A DNA stretch of 64,000 nt, from contig NC_056739.1 in NCBI RefSeq assembly GCF_019279795.1, positions 13,746,968-13,810,967 on the forward strand. The letters are read 5' to 3'. Made by a program: the position numbers and the translations under genes. The notes under the pieces were generated by a model, which ran no database searches, had not been told where the DNA came from, and saw only the letters and a list, made by a program, of their open reading frames with translations. Shown one piece after another: positions 22,703 through 33,101 of the stretch. Position 1 is the first letter of the stretch. Each line of letters begins with the position of its first letter. Source of the stretch: Protopterus annectens. Lineage: Eukaryota; Chordata; Ceratodontiformes; Protopteridae.

Positions 22703-23819
22703 AAACAAATAGAAAAGGCTATGAACAGTTGTTCTGACTTTCTGAAATCCTTGATTCTATGTAGGCAGAATCTAAGATGTTGGTGAACATCCATCATGTG
22801 CAGCATATATTCCCCTTTGTTTCAGAATATTTGTATAAAGACTGGCAAATCAACCAACAGATTTAGATTTGCTTTGGTTGTCACCTTTAACTGAAAGGAT
22901 GAACTTGTTCACAAGGCCACCCTGACTTTATGAAAAAAAAAAAACAGATATGGTAGTCTGCAAGACTATACATCACATGTTTTATACAGTTATTGTCCAT
23001 CGACCATTACATAGCTCATTCAAGTCCTACCTTCCCTTAAACCTCATTCTTCCTCCAAAACATTTTTCTGCATATATTGCTCCCATAATTTCCATTTTTT
23101 CTATGTAATTTATTTCTACCATTTTCTAAAGATCCAATTTCATGTTATTTTATCTCTGTTAGAATATTCACTATTTTAAGTATATTTGGTTTAGACTTTG
23201 ATTTCCATTTTCTAGTAACTGCTTTTTTGGCAGCCACCAGAATTAAACGTAACAATGTCTTACTATATCTAGGCAATTCAGATTCTGTATCCCAGCTTAA
23301 AAAAATAATTTCCTTAGTTGCTCTCATTTGCTCGCCCAGTGTTTCTGACAAGAGTACTTTGCAGGGAATTTTTAAAGTCTGCCAACACATTATACTCCAA
23401 GAACATATGCTCGCAGGTACATCTTTCTTCTCCATTACAGCTCCAACATTTGCCATCTAGCGGAGGAAAATTTCTTTGTAGTGTGCTTCTATGCAAACAC
23501 TTCCAAGCAAAAATCCTACATCTTCTAGATTGTGTTGTATGTTTGGGAGCCATACATATGTTCTCCCACTGTTTCTTTGTGAATTGCTCAATAAATCTTT
23601 CTTCCCAATTTGTTCTGACCTCCTCTGATTGATTTCTCAGTTATTCAATATTTAATATGCCCTACTAATTATCCCTTTTGTAACAGCAGCTTCTGTTCCA
23701 GATTCAATTAAAATGTCAACCATTGCAGGTCTTTCATTTAGTATTTCCCCTATTCCTTTCTCTTTGTCTATACTATGATATCATTCCCTGATAGGGAAAG
23801 TAATCTCTCTCTCTCTTTT

Positions 23820-23960
23820 GGCTTTTCCCGGTTAGGGGTCGTCACAGTGGATCACCTTGTCCGCTCATGATTGGCAGTAGAGTTTTTACCGTGTCGATTT
23901 GCCAGCCCGGTGACCAACCTTCCACAGAAGGAGCACTCACTCACAGCTAGGGCCAGTTTT
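23820..23960 (-). repeat. Possible RTE-type LINE or SINE 3' fragment
   Basis: The text GGTTAGGGGTCGTCACAGTG followed by GATCA, and TTTTTACCGTGTCG with GACCAACC, resembles a family of 3' repeat ends common in fish (GGGTCGCCACAGCGGATCA and TTTTACGCCGGATG motifs). The match is partial and from memory, so it is only a suggestion. Confidence 0.3.
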
Positions 23961-24249
23961 AGCATGTTCAATCCACTTGTAATCTCTAGCTTGTAACTCA
24001 AATGTCTTCTTGGCTTCTTTCCATTGTATTACCTTTTCCTCTCTAATTATTCATTCCCAGTACTTCAATTCTTTGAGTAAAAGAACAAGACTGACTAACA
24101 CAGCTAAAAAGCTGTACAGACCTGCCTTTATCCACAGTATTGCTCTTCATAGCTCACTTTGGTTCCTTTGCCAGCTTCCTCCAGTAAATTCCAGCCCCCT
24201 CGTGCCTATTCTCTGTACTCCTAATTGCAGTCATCCCTATTGGCAGAAT

Positions 24250-24960
24250 CTACTTTCTCCATTCTCATATTGGCAGTAGTCTAGCTAGGGCAGGATGAGA
24301 AAGGCAATTGCCCCGGGCTCAAAGTGTTGTGGGGTCACAACTAGCTAATCCCAATCTTTCATTAATGTAATACTGGCTTTTAAAAGCTGGTATTGCATTT
24401 CAGGTCAAACCTGAACACTGTAGCGCACTGTGTGTGGTCTAAACTGTAGCAGCTACTTGTTAAATTGTAGTAAGCAGTTTGCTACAGTTTAAAAGTTAAA
24501 AAAAAATTTTTTTATTTTAACTAAAACTTGAGCGCTGTAGTGCTCTGTGCAGGCAGGGTATAAACTGTAGCAACTGTTTGCTACATTTGTAGCACGCAGT
24601 TTGCTATAGTTTAAAGAAATTATGCTGAAGGACGGTTGTGCGTAGGGCACAGAAACTGGACCTGAATGGCTGGGGCAGGGGGGGGGTGTCCTGCATCTGG
24701 CCACCTGGCTGGTATGCCAATGAAAGGAAGATTTTTTTTTTTTTCATCAATGGAAGAGTTGAGGGGGGATATAGATCTACCTGTAATAAGCCAATCACTT
24801 CCAAGGTCTTATTACAGTGAAATGCTTTCTTTTGCTCTTCATCTGAAGAGTGGAGGGGGTGGGGTGCTGATTCACAATATCAGGCCAGGGCGTTGGCTGA
24901 ACCAGCTACACTTCTTGGAGTTGGCTTAGTTCTTACTATACTTTCTGGTATTTTATGAAT
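24250..24960. repeat. Unclassified insertion in the L1 relic
   Basis: It breaks the ORF2 relic. It contains a duplicated phrase (AAACTGTAGCAGCTACTTG at 24443 and AAACTGTAGCAACTGTTTG at 24563, each followed by GCAGTTTGCTA) about 120 bp apart, so it holds an imperfect tandem pair. No coding motif is seen. Confidence 0.4.
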
Positions 24961-25399
24961 ATAAAATTCTGTATTACTGTTGTTATTCTCCCTAAGGATC
25001 TGTGTCCAAAATCACACTCTTTCCTTATTTCTTAAATTACGTCCCTGTTTCATCATCCCTTTCCACTTGAACTGTAGCTTTCTGCTTGTGTTATGTTTAA
25101 GAGACAACTGTGTAACTCTAAAATATCCCTTCAAATCAGGTAATCCCAAACCTCCTCGTTCTATTGGAAGGATCAACTTACCCCACTTGACTCTTGCCCT
25201 ATTCCCCTCCCAGATAAAATCCTTCAACTGTTTATTAATTACTATCCACAACTTCTCCTCAGAGTGATAAAAATATACCTGACCTATGTCTAAAACTAAA
25301 GACATTTTGTCTATGCTTTTTTTTCTTTTTATACTGCAATGTCTACATTTCTTAATACTAAACAAAAGGAAAGTGGAGAAGAAAACAAATAAATAAGGC

Positions 25400-25640
25400 A
25401 TCTGTTTATTTTAGTATCTTTATCACATAGCAAAGCACAAGAGTTGACTAGAAGAATTAGGAATACTTTGGAAATGAACCAGAATCTGGAGATGGGAGGT
25501 GGAGATGAATAGTAAGTAGACCAGCACCATGGAAATTACTGAACGCATGTGAGACTGCTAAGCATCCAGGCAGTGACTTACTAGCCAGCAAGTGAAATTA
25601 CTAAAAGTGGGAGTTCCTGACCCTTGTTTTACAGTTTCTT
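25400..25640 (+). repeat. L1-type ORF1/ORF2 junction fragment
   Basis: GCACAAGAGTTGACTAGAAG followed by AATTAGGAATACTTTGGAAATG matches 39310-39360, which lies at the end of the L1 ORF1 relic on the plus strand. About 100 bp are shared at roughly 80-85% by eye. Confidence 0.5.
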
Positions 25641-26594
25641 TTTTCACACTGGGAGAGATGAAGTTAAGGTGTTGTTCAGTGTGCAGCCATCTTGGAAACA
25701 AAACACCTGGTGGGTCTTTTGTCCCTTTTTAGCATAAACTACACTAGGGGGAGAATCCTGTGGATATTAATACTGGCAAAAGATTTTGCACCCCTAGCTT
25801 CCCCTGCACCTAAATGGTTTGGTTCTCACATAGTTGGAGCAGGCAAGTGTATGGTCTCGGAGGATGTGTGTGTAACCCTTATGTACTGCACAGGTGTGGT
25901 ACTATGACCACACCAGGGGACCTTCAGGCAACAGAAGGTGAGTGGTCTGATAACCTGTCTTAAGCTAATGCTACTGCAGAGTCACAAGCTGTAGGCTGAG
26001 GCATTTTTTTATTTATTCTAGTAGTCTTTAGGTACAGATGGAGAAGATGACAGGGGAGACTATAAATGACTCCATCAAAATTGGGGGCAAAAACTTGCCA
26101 GATTTATACCAAGTACCGATTGCATGCTCAGTCCAGCACAAAATGGATAAATTCTACAAAGTTCCCTCTAAATAACAAACTGAAGTCTATTTCTGTACAG
26201 AAATTAAACTTAATACTGTACTGTGGGGAAAGATAGCAATTCCAGTAGCCAAGGAAAAAGCACAATGAACATATCACGCAGACCCCCACTTTAAACAAAT
26301 AAAGGCTATTTTCATCCTGCTATAACAGCTTAAAATAGCCTTGCACAAGTAATTAAGTATAATATTAAGAAAATTTTTGTCAGAAATATCACACAAACAA
26401 AATGGCACATAAATTGCGATTTAAACAAAAAAATGTTTAAAGAGTTATAAATGTGCTCAAAGACTTGAAATAATCATAGCCATAAAGAAAAAAAAAACTG
26501 CAAAAACAGCAAGTTTCCAGTCAAAACTTTCAAAGGAAGCTTTTAATCACATCAAATAATAATAAAGCTAAACATTAGACAAGGAATTAAACAA
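25641..26594. other. No recognisable feature
   Basis: A/T-rich unique-looking sequence. GCAGCCATCTTGG at 25685 recalls the start of some L1 5' regions, but no domain, repeat or ORF above background supports a call. Confidence 0.3.
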
Positions 26595-26835
26595 ATATCA
26601 GTGTCAGGGGTACAACAGGTAGCGCACTTTCCTTTGGTGCAACATGCTACCGGTTCTATTTACACACGAGGTAAATCGATTACTGACACTGTAGTACATC
26701 ATGGGGGGTACTGCACTTCTGAGTGTTTCATCTTTCAGATGAGACTAAAGTGAGGCCCCATCTGCTTCAGCTGGTGGTAGCACGGATGGATGTAAAAGAT
26801 CCCACAACACCTATCAAAAAGAGTAGGGGTACTTT
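26595..26835 (+). mobile_element. tRNA-type SINE
   Basis: The head resembles a tRNA promoter: ACAGGTAGCGC (A-box-like, about 26618) and CCGGTTCTATTTAC (B-box-like, about 26650). The tail reads TTTCATCTTTCAGATGAGAC, then AAAGATCCCA and ATCAAAAAGAGTAGGGG, a tail widespread in fish and amphibian SINEs (CTTTCGGATGAGACGT and AAGAGTAGGGGT variants). It ends in an A-rich stretch. SINE identity is fairly secure; the family name is not. Confidence 0.65.
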
Positions 26836-27639
26836 ATTTTTAAAAAAAATGATACAAAAAATATTATACCACAAATATTTCTTTAAACAACTTATATTGA
26901 CCATATTCCATGACTTAAACAATGATTCATCAAACCTAGCTTTCAAAATATGATATATTAGCAGAAATACATGTATTTAACTAACTATATTATTTCTACA
27001 TATATTATAGCAACAGATGTGTATATGCATCTAACTAGCAAATAGATGTGCACATGCAATTATACATTTTTAAACATATCTATCACTGTATACATTCCCT
27101 CTGTTTTATTTTAAATTCAAAACTGCCTATATTAGTATGTTCTTTTTAGTTGAGTTATATTGCTACTAACTAGAAACACATTGGGAAACAAAACCTTTAG
27201 TTTTTTTAATACAGCAAGTTAACACAGTTTTATATTGTCAACTATTAGAACTGGATTAATCTGAATATGACTCTATACAGTGATGTCCTATATTGCAAAG
27301 GCATTGCAGTCTTGTTTTTTGAAAAAGAAACACATCACAAATGTCAAGCTTTGACTTGTTACTCTATTTACATAGATAAACCATTTACTATATAATGTAC
27401 TGAATACACTTGCTTGTACAGATTGTTTTTGCATTTGTACATACATGGCTGTAATGTACACTCAATCTAATTTTTAAACCTAGCATTAAACTAAAGCCTG
27501 CTAATTACATTACTTGAAACATTAAAATGTATTTTTGGTATTACCACTTTGCACTTTTATTTGAGTACCTTTTGCAGTACTGTTTACACAATTAGTGTAA
27601 AACTGAAAGTATGCTCTTCCCCTGTAGTATACATAAAGG
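26836..27639. other. A/T-rich sequence, nothing recognised
   Basis: No ORF, repeat unit or transposon motif beyond simple A/T richness. Confidence 0.4.
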
Positions 27640-27835
27640 TTTCTTTTGAAGAGGGCCAGTGAGGTGCTCTGTTTGACATGTATGGGTAGTCTATTTCATA
27701 GCAAGGGGTGTCTCTGGGTTATGAACCTGTCCCTCCAGCAAGTTCTGTTGATTGTGGTAATGAGGCTGAGGTCACTGGAGCGTGTGGTGCGGACGGATTG
27801 GGATTTTGTATTTCTAACACAGAGATGTTAAGTTA
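27640..27835. repeat. G/C-richer unassigned block
   Basis: Its composition differs from both flanks and a 61-codon frame (27646-27831, plus) is open through it. The frame has no motif I recognise. It may be a LINE tail fragment. Confidence 0.25.
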
Positions 27836-28450
27836 ATGTTTAGCCTGAGAACCAAAGTCAGGTGACAAAGAGTGATGTCATCCAAGCTAACCCAGCAGTA
27901 ATGTTTGATATTAATTTAAGAACTCTCTGAGAGAGAGACTGGGCATTTTCTATTTTGTCTTGGACCTAGCAAGAACATCCACTCATCCCCTTCTGTGTTT
28001 GCCTTGCTCTGTAAGTAAGATTTAGGCGTAGTATCACTTTTAGATATAGATAGGAATATAGTCAATATTAGCTTAGTTGTTTTCTGTATTTATTTGAGAC
28101 TGTCCTGTAATGTTGTTTTAAAATATTTCCTGTGATTTTGAACTCTGAAGTAACTGTGTTTATTTTCTGAGTATTGCCTTGTTCTTTTATTATTTATTAT
28201 TAAATATATTTAAACCGATCTCTGTGGCAGATATTTGTGAGACATATTAAAGGTCTTAGTGTACTTGCATATGTATTTGGTAACACTGTACAAGCCACTC
28301 CTAAACAGCCTTGCAAGTCTTGGTCAACACTACCATTTGGATTAATAGTAACATTACACAGTAGGATTGGACACCCTTTGGTAAGGGCCTTAGAGTAGCT
28401 GATAAAGAGTTGGCTGGTGGCAGCTGGAAATACCTTATAGCCTGGGCAGA
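27826..28450 (+). repeat. Possible solo LTR
   Basis: Starts TGTTAAGTTAATG and shows an LTR-like course: a CTCTCTGAGAGAGAG segment (27925), a T-rich region with an AATAAA-like TTATTAAATATA (28197), then CTGGTGGCAGCTGG at 28411, similar to the sequence found after some gypsy/ERV LTRs. No gag-pol is present and no partner LTR is in the window. Confidence 0.25.
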
Positions 28451-28492
28451 AGGGGACAAAGCTAGTAAACCTGTGCCAGCCTTTTCCTAGGT

Positions 28493-28496
<4 letters not shown>

Positions 28497-28559
<63 letters not shown>

Positions 28560-28570
28560 TGTGTGTTTGT
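28497..28570 (+). repeat. (GT)n microsatellite
   Basis: About 28 uninterrupted GT units, then TTTGTGTGTGTTTG. Open frames across it (Cys-Val repeats) are artefacts. Confidence 0.95.
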
Positions 28571-29223
28571 ATATAAATTAAATCTCAAACTGTGTGTGTG
28601 TGTCAGCTACTTAGACAGGGACACAAAGCACTGGTTGGACAAAGAGGGTGCTGGAGGTCTTAGCTTGGCCACTCGGCTGAGATCTCAACCCTATAGCTGT
28701 GCCAATGGGGAATCTTATTCGGGATCTAGAGAAAGAGGGAGAAAACAGCCTCAGATTGACTGTGAGCTCTTTGTGCTCCTAGGGGAAATTGCACTGTACT
28801 GTGTACGTGTAATCCTCCCATTGTGTATATCCCTCACTATTGTCAGTGGTGAAGACTGAGGCTCCTCGATTACTGGGCCAGTTCAGGGGCATCACAGTTG
28901 TCACCTCAGCAACAAGGATTTTTGAGCTCCGCTGGGACCAAAGTAGCACAGATTAGTGATGTTTATGTCTTAAAGCATCAAACTAGATCTACAAAAACTA
29001 GAGGGACAGATGCATTAAGGGGTTCAAAGTTGGAGCACTGATGTTGCTGGGTTAGATCTAACACATAACTCAAGGAGTTGTATGTCATATCAGACAGACT
29101 GAATGGGTAGGACACAAAGGTAAATTACAGTTTTTAAAACTTTTTTCTGACAAAAGTAAAATGCAGCATTTCACTTTTAAAATAGGTTATAAGTCATGTA
29201 ATAGTCCAATAAAAAGAAAGTTG
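28571..29223. other. No recognisable feature
   Basis: Mixed-composition sequence without a supported ORF or known repeat, up to the right end of DIRS relic G. Confidence 0.4.
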
Positions 29224-29932
29224 AGTAAGCTGCACTTACCATAACAGCAGATGTTCAAATCTTCACTGCTGCAGTAGCCTTTTGGTTATATGGGTTGCAT
29301 CCTGACTAGGATACAACAGCCGGCCAGCTTCACAAAGCACTTACTCCCTCCCAGGCCTTCACTCTAACTGCTTATTAGTCAGCAGTCAGAGTGAAGAAAT
29401 CTTCAAGACTTTATTGTCCATACAGAAAGAAGAGCATACTCATCCTGAAGCCCTAATAGATATAAACAGAAACCAATAACCCACGCTGCAGCAGTGAAGA
29501 ATTCAAACACCTACTATTATGGTAGGTGCGCCTTCCACAACTGTACTGTATTCATCATTCTCGCTGCTGTAGTAGACTTTTGGCTATATGGGTCGATTAC
29601 CACAGCCTACGCTAGCTGGGAAGAGGAAGAATAAGGATCCAGGAGCCCCTGGGGCATAGTCCTAGAAAAGCCAGTCCTGGACCTGGAAAATTAATCCAAT
29701 ATGTAATGCTTTGTAAAGTATGTACAGTGGACCAAGCTGTTGCCTCTAGAATGTTTCTAGAGTCCATCCCTTACCAATATGCCATCGTGGATGCAAAGGC
29801 TCTAGTAGAATGTGCCTTTATACTGCTTGAGACATTTCACTGACAAGTAGTACTCTAAGGCAAGTCAAAGGTATATGTCCTTTTCTCAGCTGTAGTGCGA
29901 TCCTGGTGTCAGTATACAAATTAAGGGGGTCT
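29224..29932 (-). mobile_element. DIRS relic G, right end and recombinase tail
   Basis: Right end with CTTACCATAA at 29235-29244, right ITR to about 29480, and ICR at 29490-29600 (CAGCAGTGAAGAATTCAAAC then TTATGGTAGG at 29518-29527). The recombinase C-terminus follows on the minus strand at 29650-29930, alignable with copy I (CTCTAGTAGAATGTGCCTTT against CTCTAATGGAATGTGCCTT). G and I share ITR text (GCAGTCAGAGTGAA, TTATTGTCCATACA) and form a third DIRS family in the window. It stops at an inverted duplication. Confidence 0.7.
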
Positions 29933-30107
29933 AGTTGGCTTTTACCAAATAACGTAAAACAAAACCAGACATCATAAAACCAAAATAAGTGGGGAGCTGA
30001 ACTCCCCACACCCCCTAACTATATATACTAATACCAGAATTGCACTAGAGTGGGGAAAAGGACATATACCTTTGATTTGCCTTAGAGTACTACTTGTCAG
30101 TGAAATG
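29833..30107. repeat. 98-bp inverted duplication with 79-bp spacer
   Basis: 29833-29930 (CATTTCACTGACAAGTAGTA onward) and 30010-30107 are inverted copies at roughly 85% identity by eye. The left arm appears to be recombinase sequence of relic G, so the right arm is an inverted copy of it. Confidence 0.75.
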
Positions 30108-30206
30108 AGTTTTAGGTGAAATGAACTTTCGATGAAATGAACTTTAGGTGATTTGATCTCAGTGAAATGAGTTTAGGTGAAATGGTCTTTAGGTGACGTG
30201 ATACGA
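30100..30206 (+). repeat. Tandem GGTGAAATGA-type repeats
   Basis: Seven imperfect units about 14-17 bp long around the core (A)GGTGAAATG(A) with CTTT spacers, for example TTTTAGGTGAAATGAACTTT and TTTAGGTGAAATGGTCTTT, ending ACGTGATACGAACCC. Repeats of this kind occur in subterminal regions of some DNA transposons; no transposase is present. Confidence 0.65.
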
Positions 30207-30331
30207 ACCCATATATATATAAAAACTGAAACAATGTTTCCAATGGAAGGAGGTAATCCAATGCAACTCAGGTGATGCACAAGCAAATAAAAAGTCCAAG
30301 TTATATAAAAACGAGCAATTTATTGTAGAAA

Positions 30332-30378
30332 AACGTTAGCGCTTTCACGGACACACCATTCCGCTTCATCAGATGTTA
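30332..30378 (-). ncRNA. Hammerhead ribozyme-like motif, left arm
   Basis: Read on the minus strand: AACAT (stem I), CTGATGA core (complement of 30366-30372), stem II GCGGA...TCCGT (4 Watson-Crick pairs plus one G-U, 8-base loop), GAAA core (complement of 30343-30346), then AGCGCT, which is self-complementary, and the cleavage-side TA followed by ACGTT (stem I partner with one mismatch). The tiny stem III fits the PLE hammerheads known from the literature, which are proposed to work as dimers. All conserved core bases are present. Confidence 0.65.
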
Positions 30379-31152
30379 TATTATGTGCTTCTAAACCAAG
30401 CATATTATATATACTTTACCCTATTATTCAATTATTAACAATCAACCACTTAATTGGACTAAATCAGATAAACAGACATAAATAAATAACAAAAATATAT
30501 ATCTATTCTAAAATTCATTCAATATACAATAAATCTAACTAGCTCAAGCTTTAACAACAACCATTGTTTCAATAATTATAGAACTGTGCATCATATAAAA
30601 TTAAAATATAGTAAAAATTAATAAAATTCTATTGTTGCAATTAAATGCTGAATATTTCAACAGGTGTGTTATATTATCTTAAAGCCCTAGCTTTAAGATA
30701 TTACATATCCAAAATCAGAATATACGGCTAGGTGACATTGCCAATGGGACAGAGATCGCAGAGGTCAAATGGATCCTTAGGTTAGGTGCACATAGGGGGT
30801 GAGGGTTGAACGACAACATTACACTCAAACCCTTACTTAAAGCTAGGGCTTTATGATAATATAACACACCTGTTGAAACATTCAGCATTTAATTGCAACA
30901 ATAGAATTTTATTAATTTTTACTATATTTTAATTTTATAGGATGCACAGTTATATAATTATTGAAACAATGGTTGTTGTTTAAGCTTGAGCTATTTAGAT
31001 TTATTGCATATTGAATGAATTTTAGAATAGATACATATTTTTGTTATTTATTTATGTCTTTTTATCTGATTTAGTCCAATTAAGTGGTTGATTGTTAATA
31101 ATTGAATAATAGGGTAATGTACATATATGCTTGGTTTAGAAGCATATGATAT

Positions 31153-31198
31153 AACATCTGAGGAAGCAGAATGGTGTGTCCATGAAAGCGCTAATGTT
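31153..31198 (+). ncRNA. Hammerhead ribozyme-like motif, right arm
   Basis: AACAT (31153-31157), CTGAGGA core (31158-31164; the variable position 7 is G), GAAA (31184-31187), AGCGCT, TA, and ATGTT (31194-31198), which pairs perfectly with AACAT as stem I. Stem II (GCAGA / TCCAT) keeps only three pairs, so this copy is probably weakened. Confidence 0.55.
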
Positions 31199-31352
31199 TT
31201 TCTACAATAAATTGCTCGTTTTTATATAACTTGAACATTTTATTTGCTTGTGCATCACGTGAGTTGCATTCGATTACCTCCTTCCATTGGAAACATTGTT
31301 TCAGTTATATTACTTTGGGTATTTGAACTTTTTGTGGGGCCTTGGAAATGTT

Positions 31353-31353
31353 C

Positions 31354-31392
<39 letters not shown>

Positions 31393-31430
31393 TACATATA
31401 TATATATACATATACATACATACACATAGT
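31353..31430 (+). repeat. (TA)n/(CA)n microsatellite
   Basis: TATATA tract of about 30 bases followed by CACACACATACATATATA. Confidence 0.9.
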
Positions 31431-32275
31431 GCCCCTTAGAATGACACCAGAAGCTAAACCAGTTGTTGAACTCAATTTTTTGTGTGTATTGTGACATCAT
31501 TCTTGGTGATGGAAGAATGCTGCTCAAGGTTAGGTTCATGCCTGCCTTACATATGTACACCAAGAGCACCATCATGTCTCTCTTCAAATAATCCAGGCAG
31601 GTATGTCTCATGTCATTTGCACCCACATGCACTACAATTATCTCATATGTGTGCTTGTGGTGCAGACACTTCAGTGCTTACATGCTGCGGCAAATCCAGG
31701 CACCTGACAGACAACTGACTGTGTGAGGAGAGGATCACAAACATTTGTTATCAGCTCCCTATAAGGCAACTAATTTTGGCCATTTCCTTGCACAGCCTGG
31801 TGAGTGATGCATCAGTGTCTCAATATGGAGTCACCTGTGACTAGGATATTAGAATGTGTGAAGGCTTGTCTTATGGGCTTTTAGGCTTTTGAATGAAGTC
31901 TGTGTATGACTCTTAGATGTAGGTGCTGCCTGTGTTGTGTGCGTATGAGGATGCTGAGGACACTTGTTTCTTAGGTTACATTTAGGAGACCTTTGTGGAT
32001 TGGATAGGGTACTTTTAAGAGCCTCAGCACATGTAGGTTTATGTGTTTGGTTTAGTGTGGTGCAGTGTTGTGCGAAACTGACAACCTACATGTTATATGT
32101 CGAGGGTTTGTGTGAGAGCTGTGCCTCCAGTAGTATTATATAAGTACATCTCTCACATACTGTGTCAGTTAAAGTAGTAGGTGATTTTAAGTAAACATGA
32201 AGATAATTTCTACACTGTCTCAGGATGACCATTTCAACCAAGCTGTCTAAGCAGACTGTTGGGAAGTGCAAATAG
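31400..32275 (-). pseudogene. LINE ORF1 relic with SGNH-esterase motifs
   Basis: On the minus strand NILVTGDSILRH (about 31850-31815) gives the GDS nucleophile motif, and VHVGANDMRHTCLDYLKRDM (about 31630) gives the G-x-N-D block. LTLSSILPSP (31530) and EFNNWFSFWC (about 31470) follow, as in the esterase domain of ORF1 proteins in CR1/L2-type LINEs. Upstream, a decayed N-terminal segment has CERC and LEAQLSHK (about 32130). The C-terminal catalytic His region is not found. Frames are broken. Confidence 0.6.
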
Positions 32276-32286
32276 TACAATTCTGC

Positions 32287-33061
32287 AACTTGGATTTACC
32301 CATAACAGTAGACGATCAAATTCCTTACTTCTGCAGTAGCTCTGATACTATATGGTTTGTTTCCCACCCAGGAAACAACAACTGGCAAGCTTCAAAAAGC
32401 TCTGACTCCACCCCTCAATCTCTAACCCCCAAACCTTCACATTGAATGCTGACCGGCTAATCCCAAGGATGGAAATCAGCAGTCAGAGTGAAACTTTATT
32501 CAGGAATTTATTATCCATACAATGATATAACAGCCTAACAACCCTGAAACAGACAACCAATAATAGTAATAAAACATATAAAGTAGAAACAAACACAGCC
32601 CTACTTTATATCTCAACTACAACAATATACAAGTGTTTTGAGATGGATGGTGGGTACGGCTAGTGCAGCAGTGAGGAATTCAAACATCTACTATTATGGA
32701 CAAGTGCAACGTATACATTTATACTACATATTTCATTCCCACTGTTGCAGCAGCACTAAGGCTACATGGGTAGAATACCAAAGCCTATCCATCCTGGGAG
32801 GAGAAAGGATATAGATTCAGGGGGCCCTGGAGAATGATCTTATTAAAGTTTGACCTGGACCTAGAAAAGGAATCCAATTTGTGGTATCTTGTGGAAGTAT
32901 CTACAGAAGACCATGTAACTGTCCCTAGAATGCTTCTAGAGTCCACCCCTTTTCAGTATGCCATCAAAGAAGACAAGGCTCTAATGGAATGTGCCTTGAC
33001 ACTGCCTGGAATGAATTTGTCATGGAGGGAGTAATGCACACACACACTTGCACACACGCAC

Positions 33062-33101
<40 letters not shown>

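Larger units (their letters stand above)
18262..22985 (-). mobile_element. DIRS relic F, split by LINE J
   Basis: The right end begins at about 18262 (GAGTTATGTACTTACCATAA). Its inverted match, forming the ICR, is at about 18640-18690 (ATGGATC, TTGGTAAATACATAAC). The recombinase C-terminus follows on the minus strand at 18700-19044, and its continuation is found at 22703-22985 on the far side of LINE J; the plus-strand text there matches recombinase regions of A and D2 (for example CTTTATGAAAAAAAAAAAAC near 22928). RT and gag are missing. Confidence 0.65.
22990..25345 (-). pseudogene. L1/Tx1-type LINE relic, ORF2 C-terminal part
   Basis: Two blocks on the minus strand. At 25345-24970: KDFIWEGNRARVKWGKLILP and ERGGLGLPDLKGYFRV, the region after the RT of L1-type ORF2. 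At 23560-23145: KCWSCNGEERCTCEHMFLEY (the Cys-His motif), then LVAAKKAVTRKWKSKSKPN near the end. Between them, 23640-24050 is readable as decayed ORF2 in places and 24250-24960 is foreign. 5' parts are missing. Confidence 0.75.
30224..31306. mobile_element. Penelope-like terminal repeats in inverted orientation, no coding region
   Basis: Two arms, 30224-30697 and 30835-31306, are inverted copies (over 90% by eye) around a 137-bp spacer. Each arm carries the PLE-type end: CTGATGAAGCGGAATGG (complement of 30356-30372), GAAAGCGCTAACG and an ACAATAAATTGCTCG tail. The arrangement is that of PLE H (inverted long terminal repeats) with RT and endonuclease lost. Both arms contain a hammerhead-like motif. 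Confidence 0.75.

Noticed and set aside
27646-27831. A 61-codon plus-strand ORF as a small gene
   Set aside because: No start context, domain or homologous copy in the window; length is within chance expectation.
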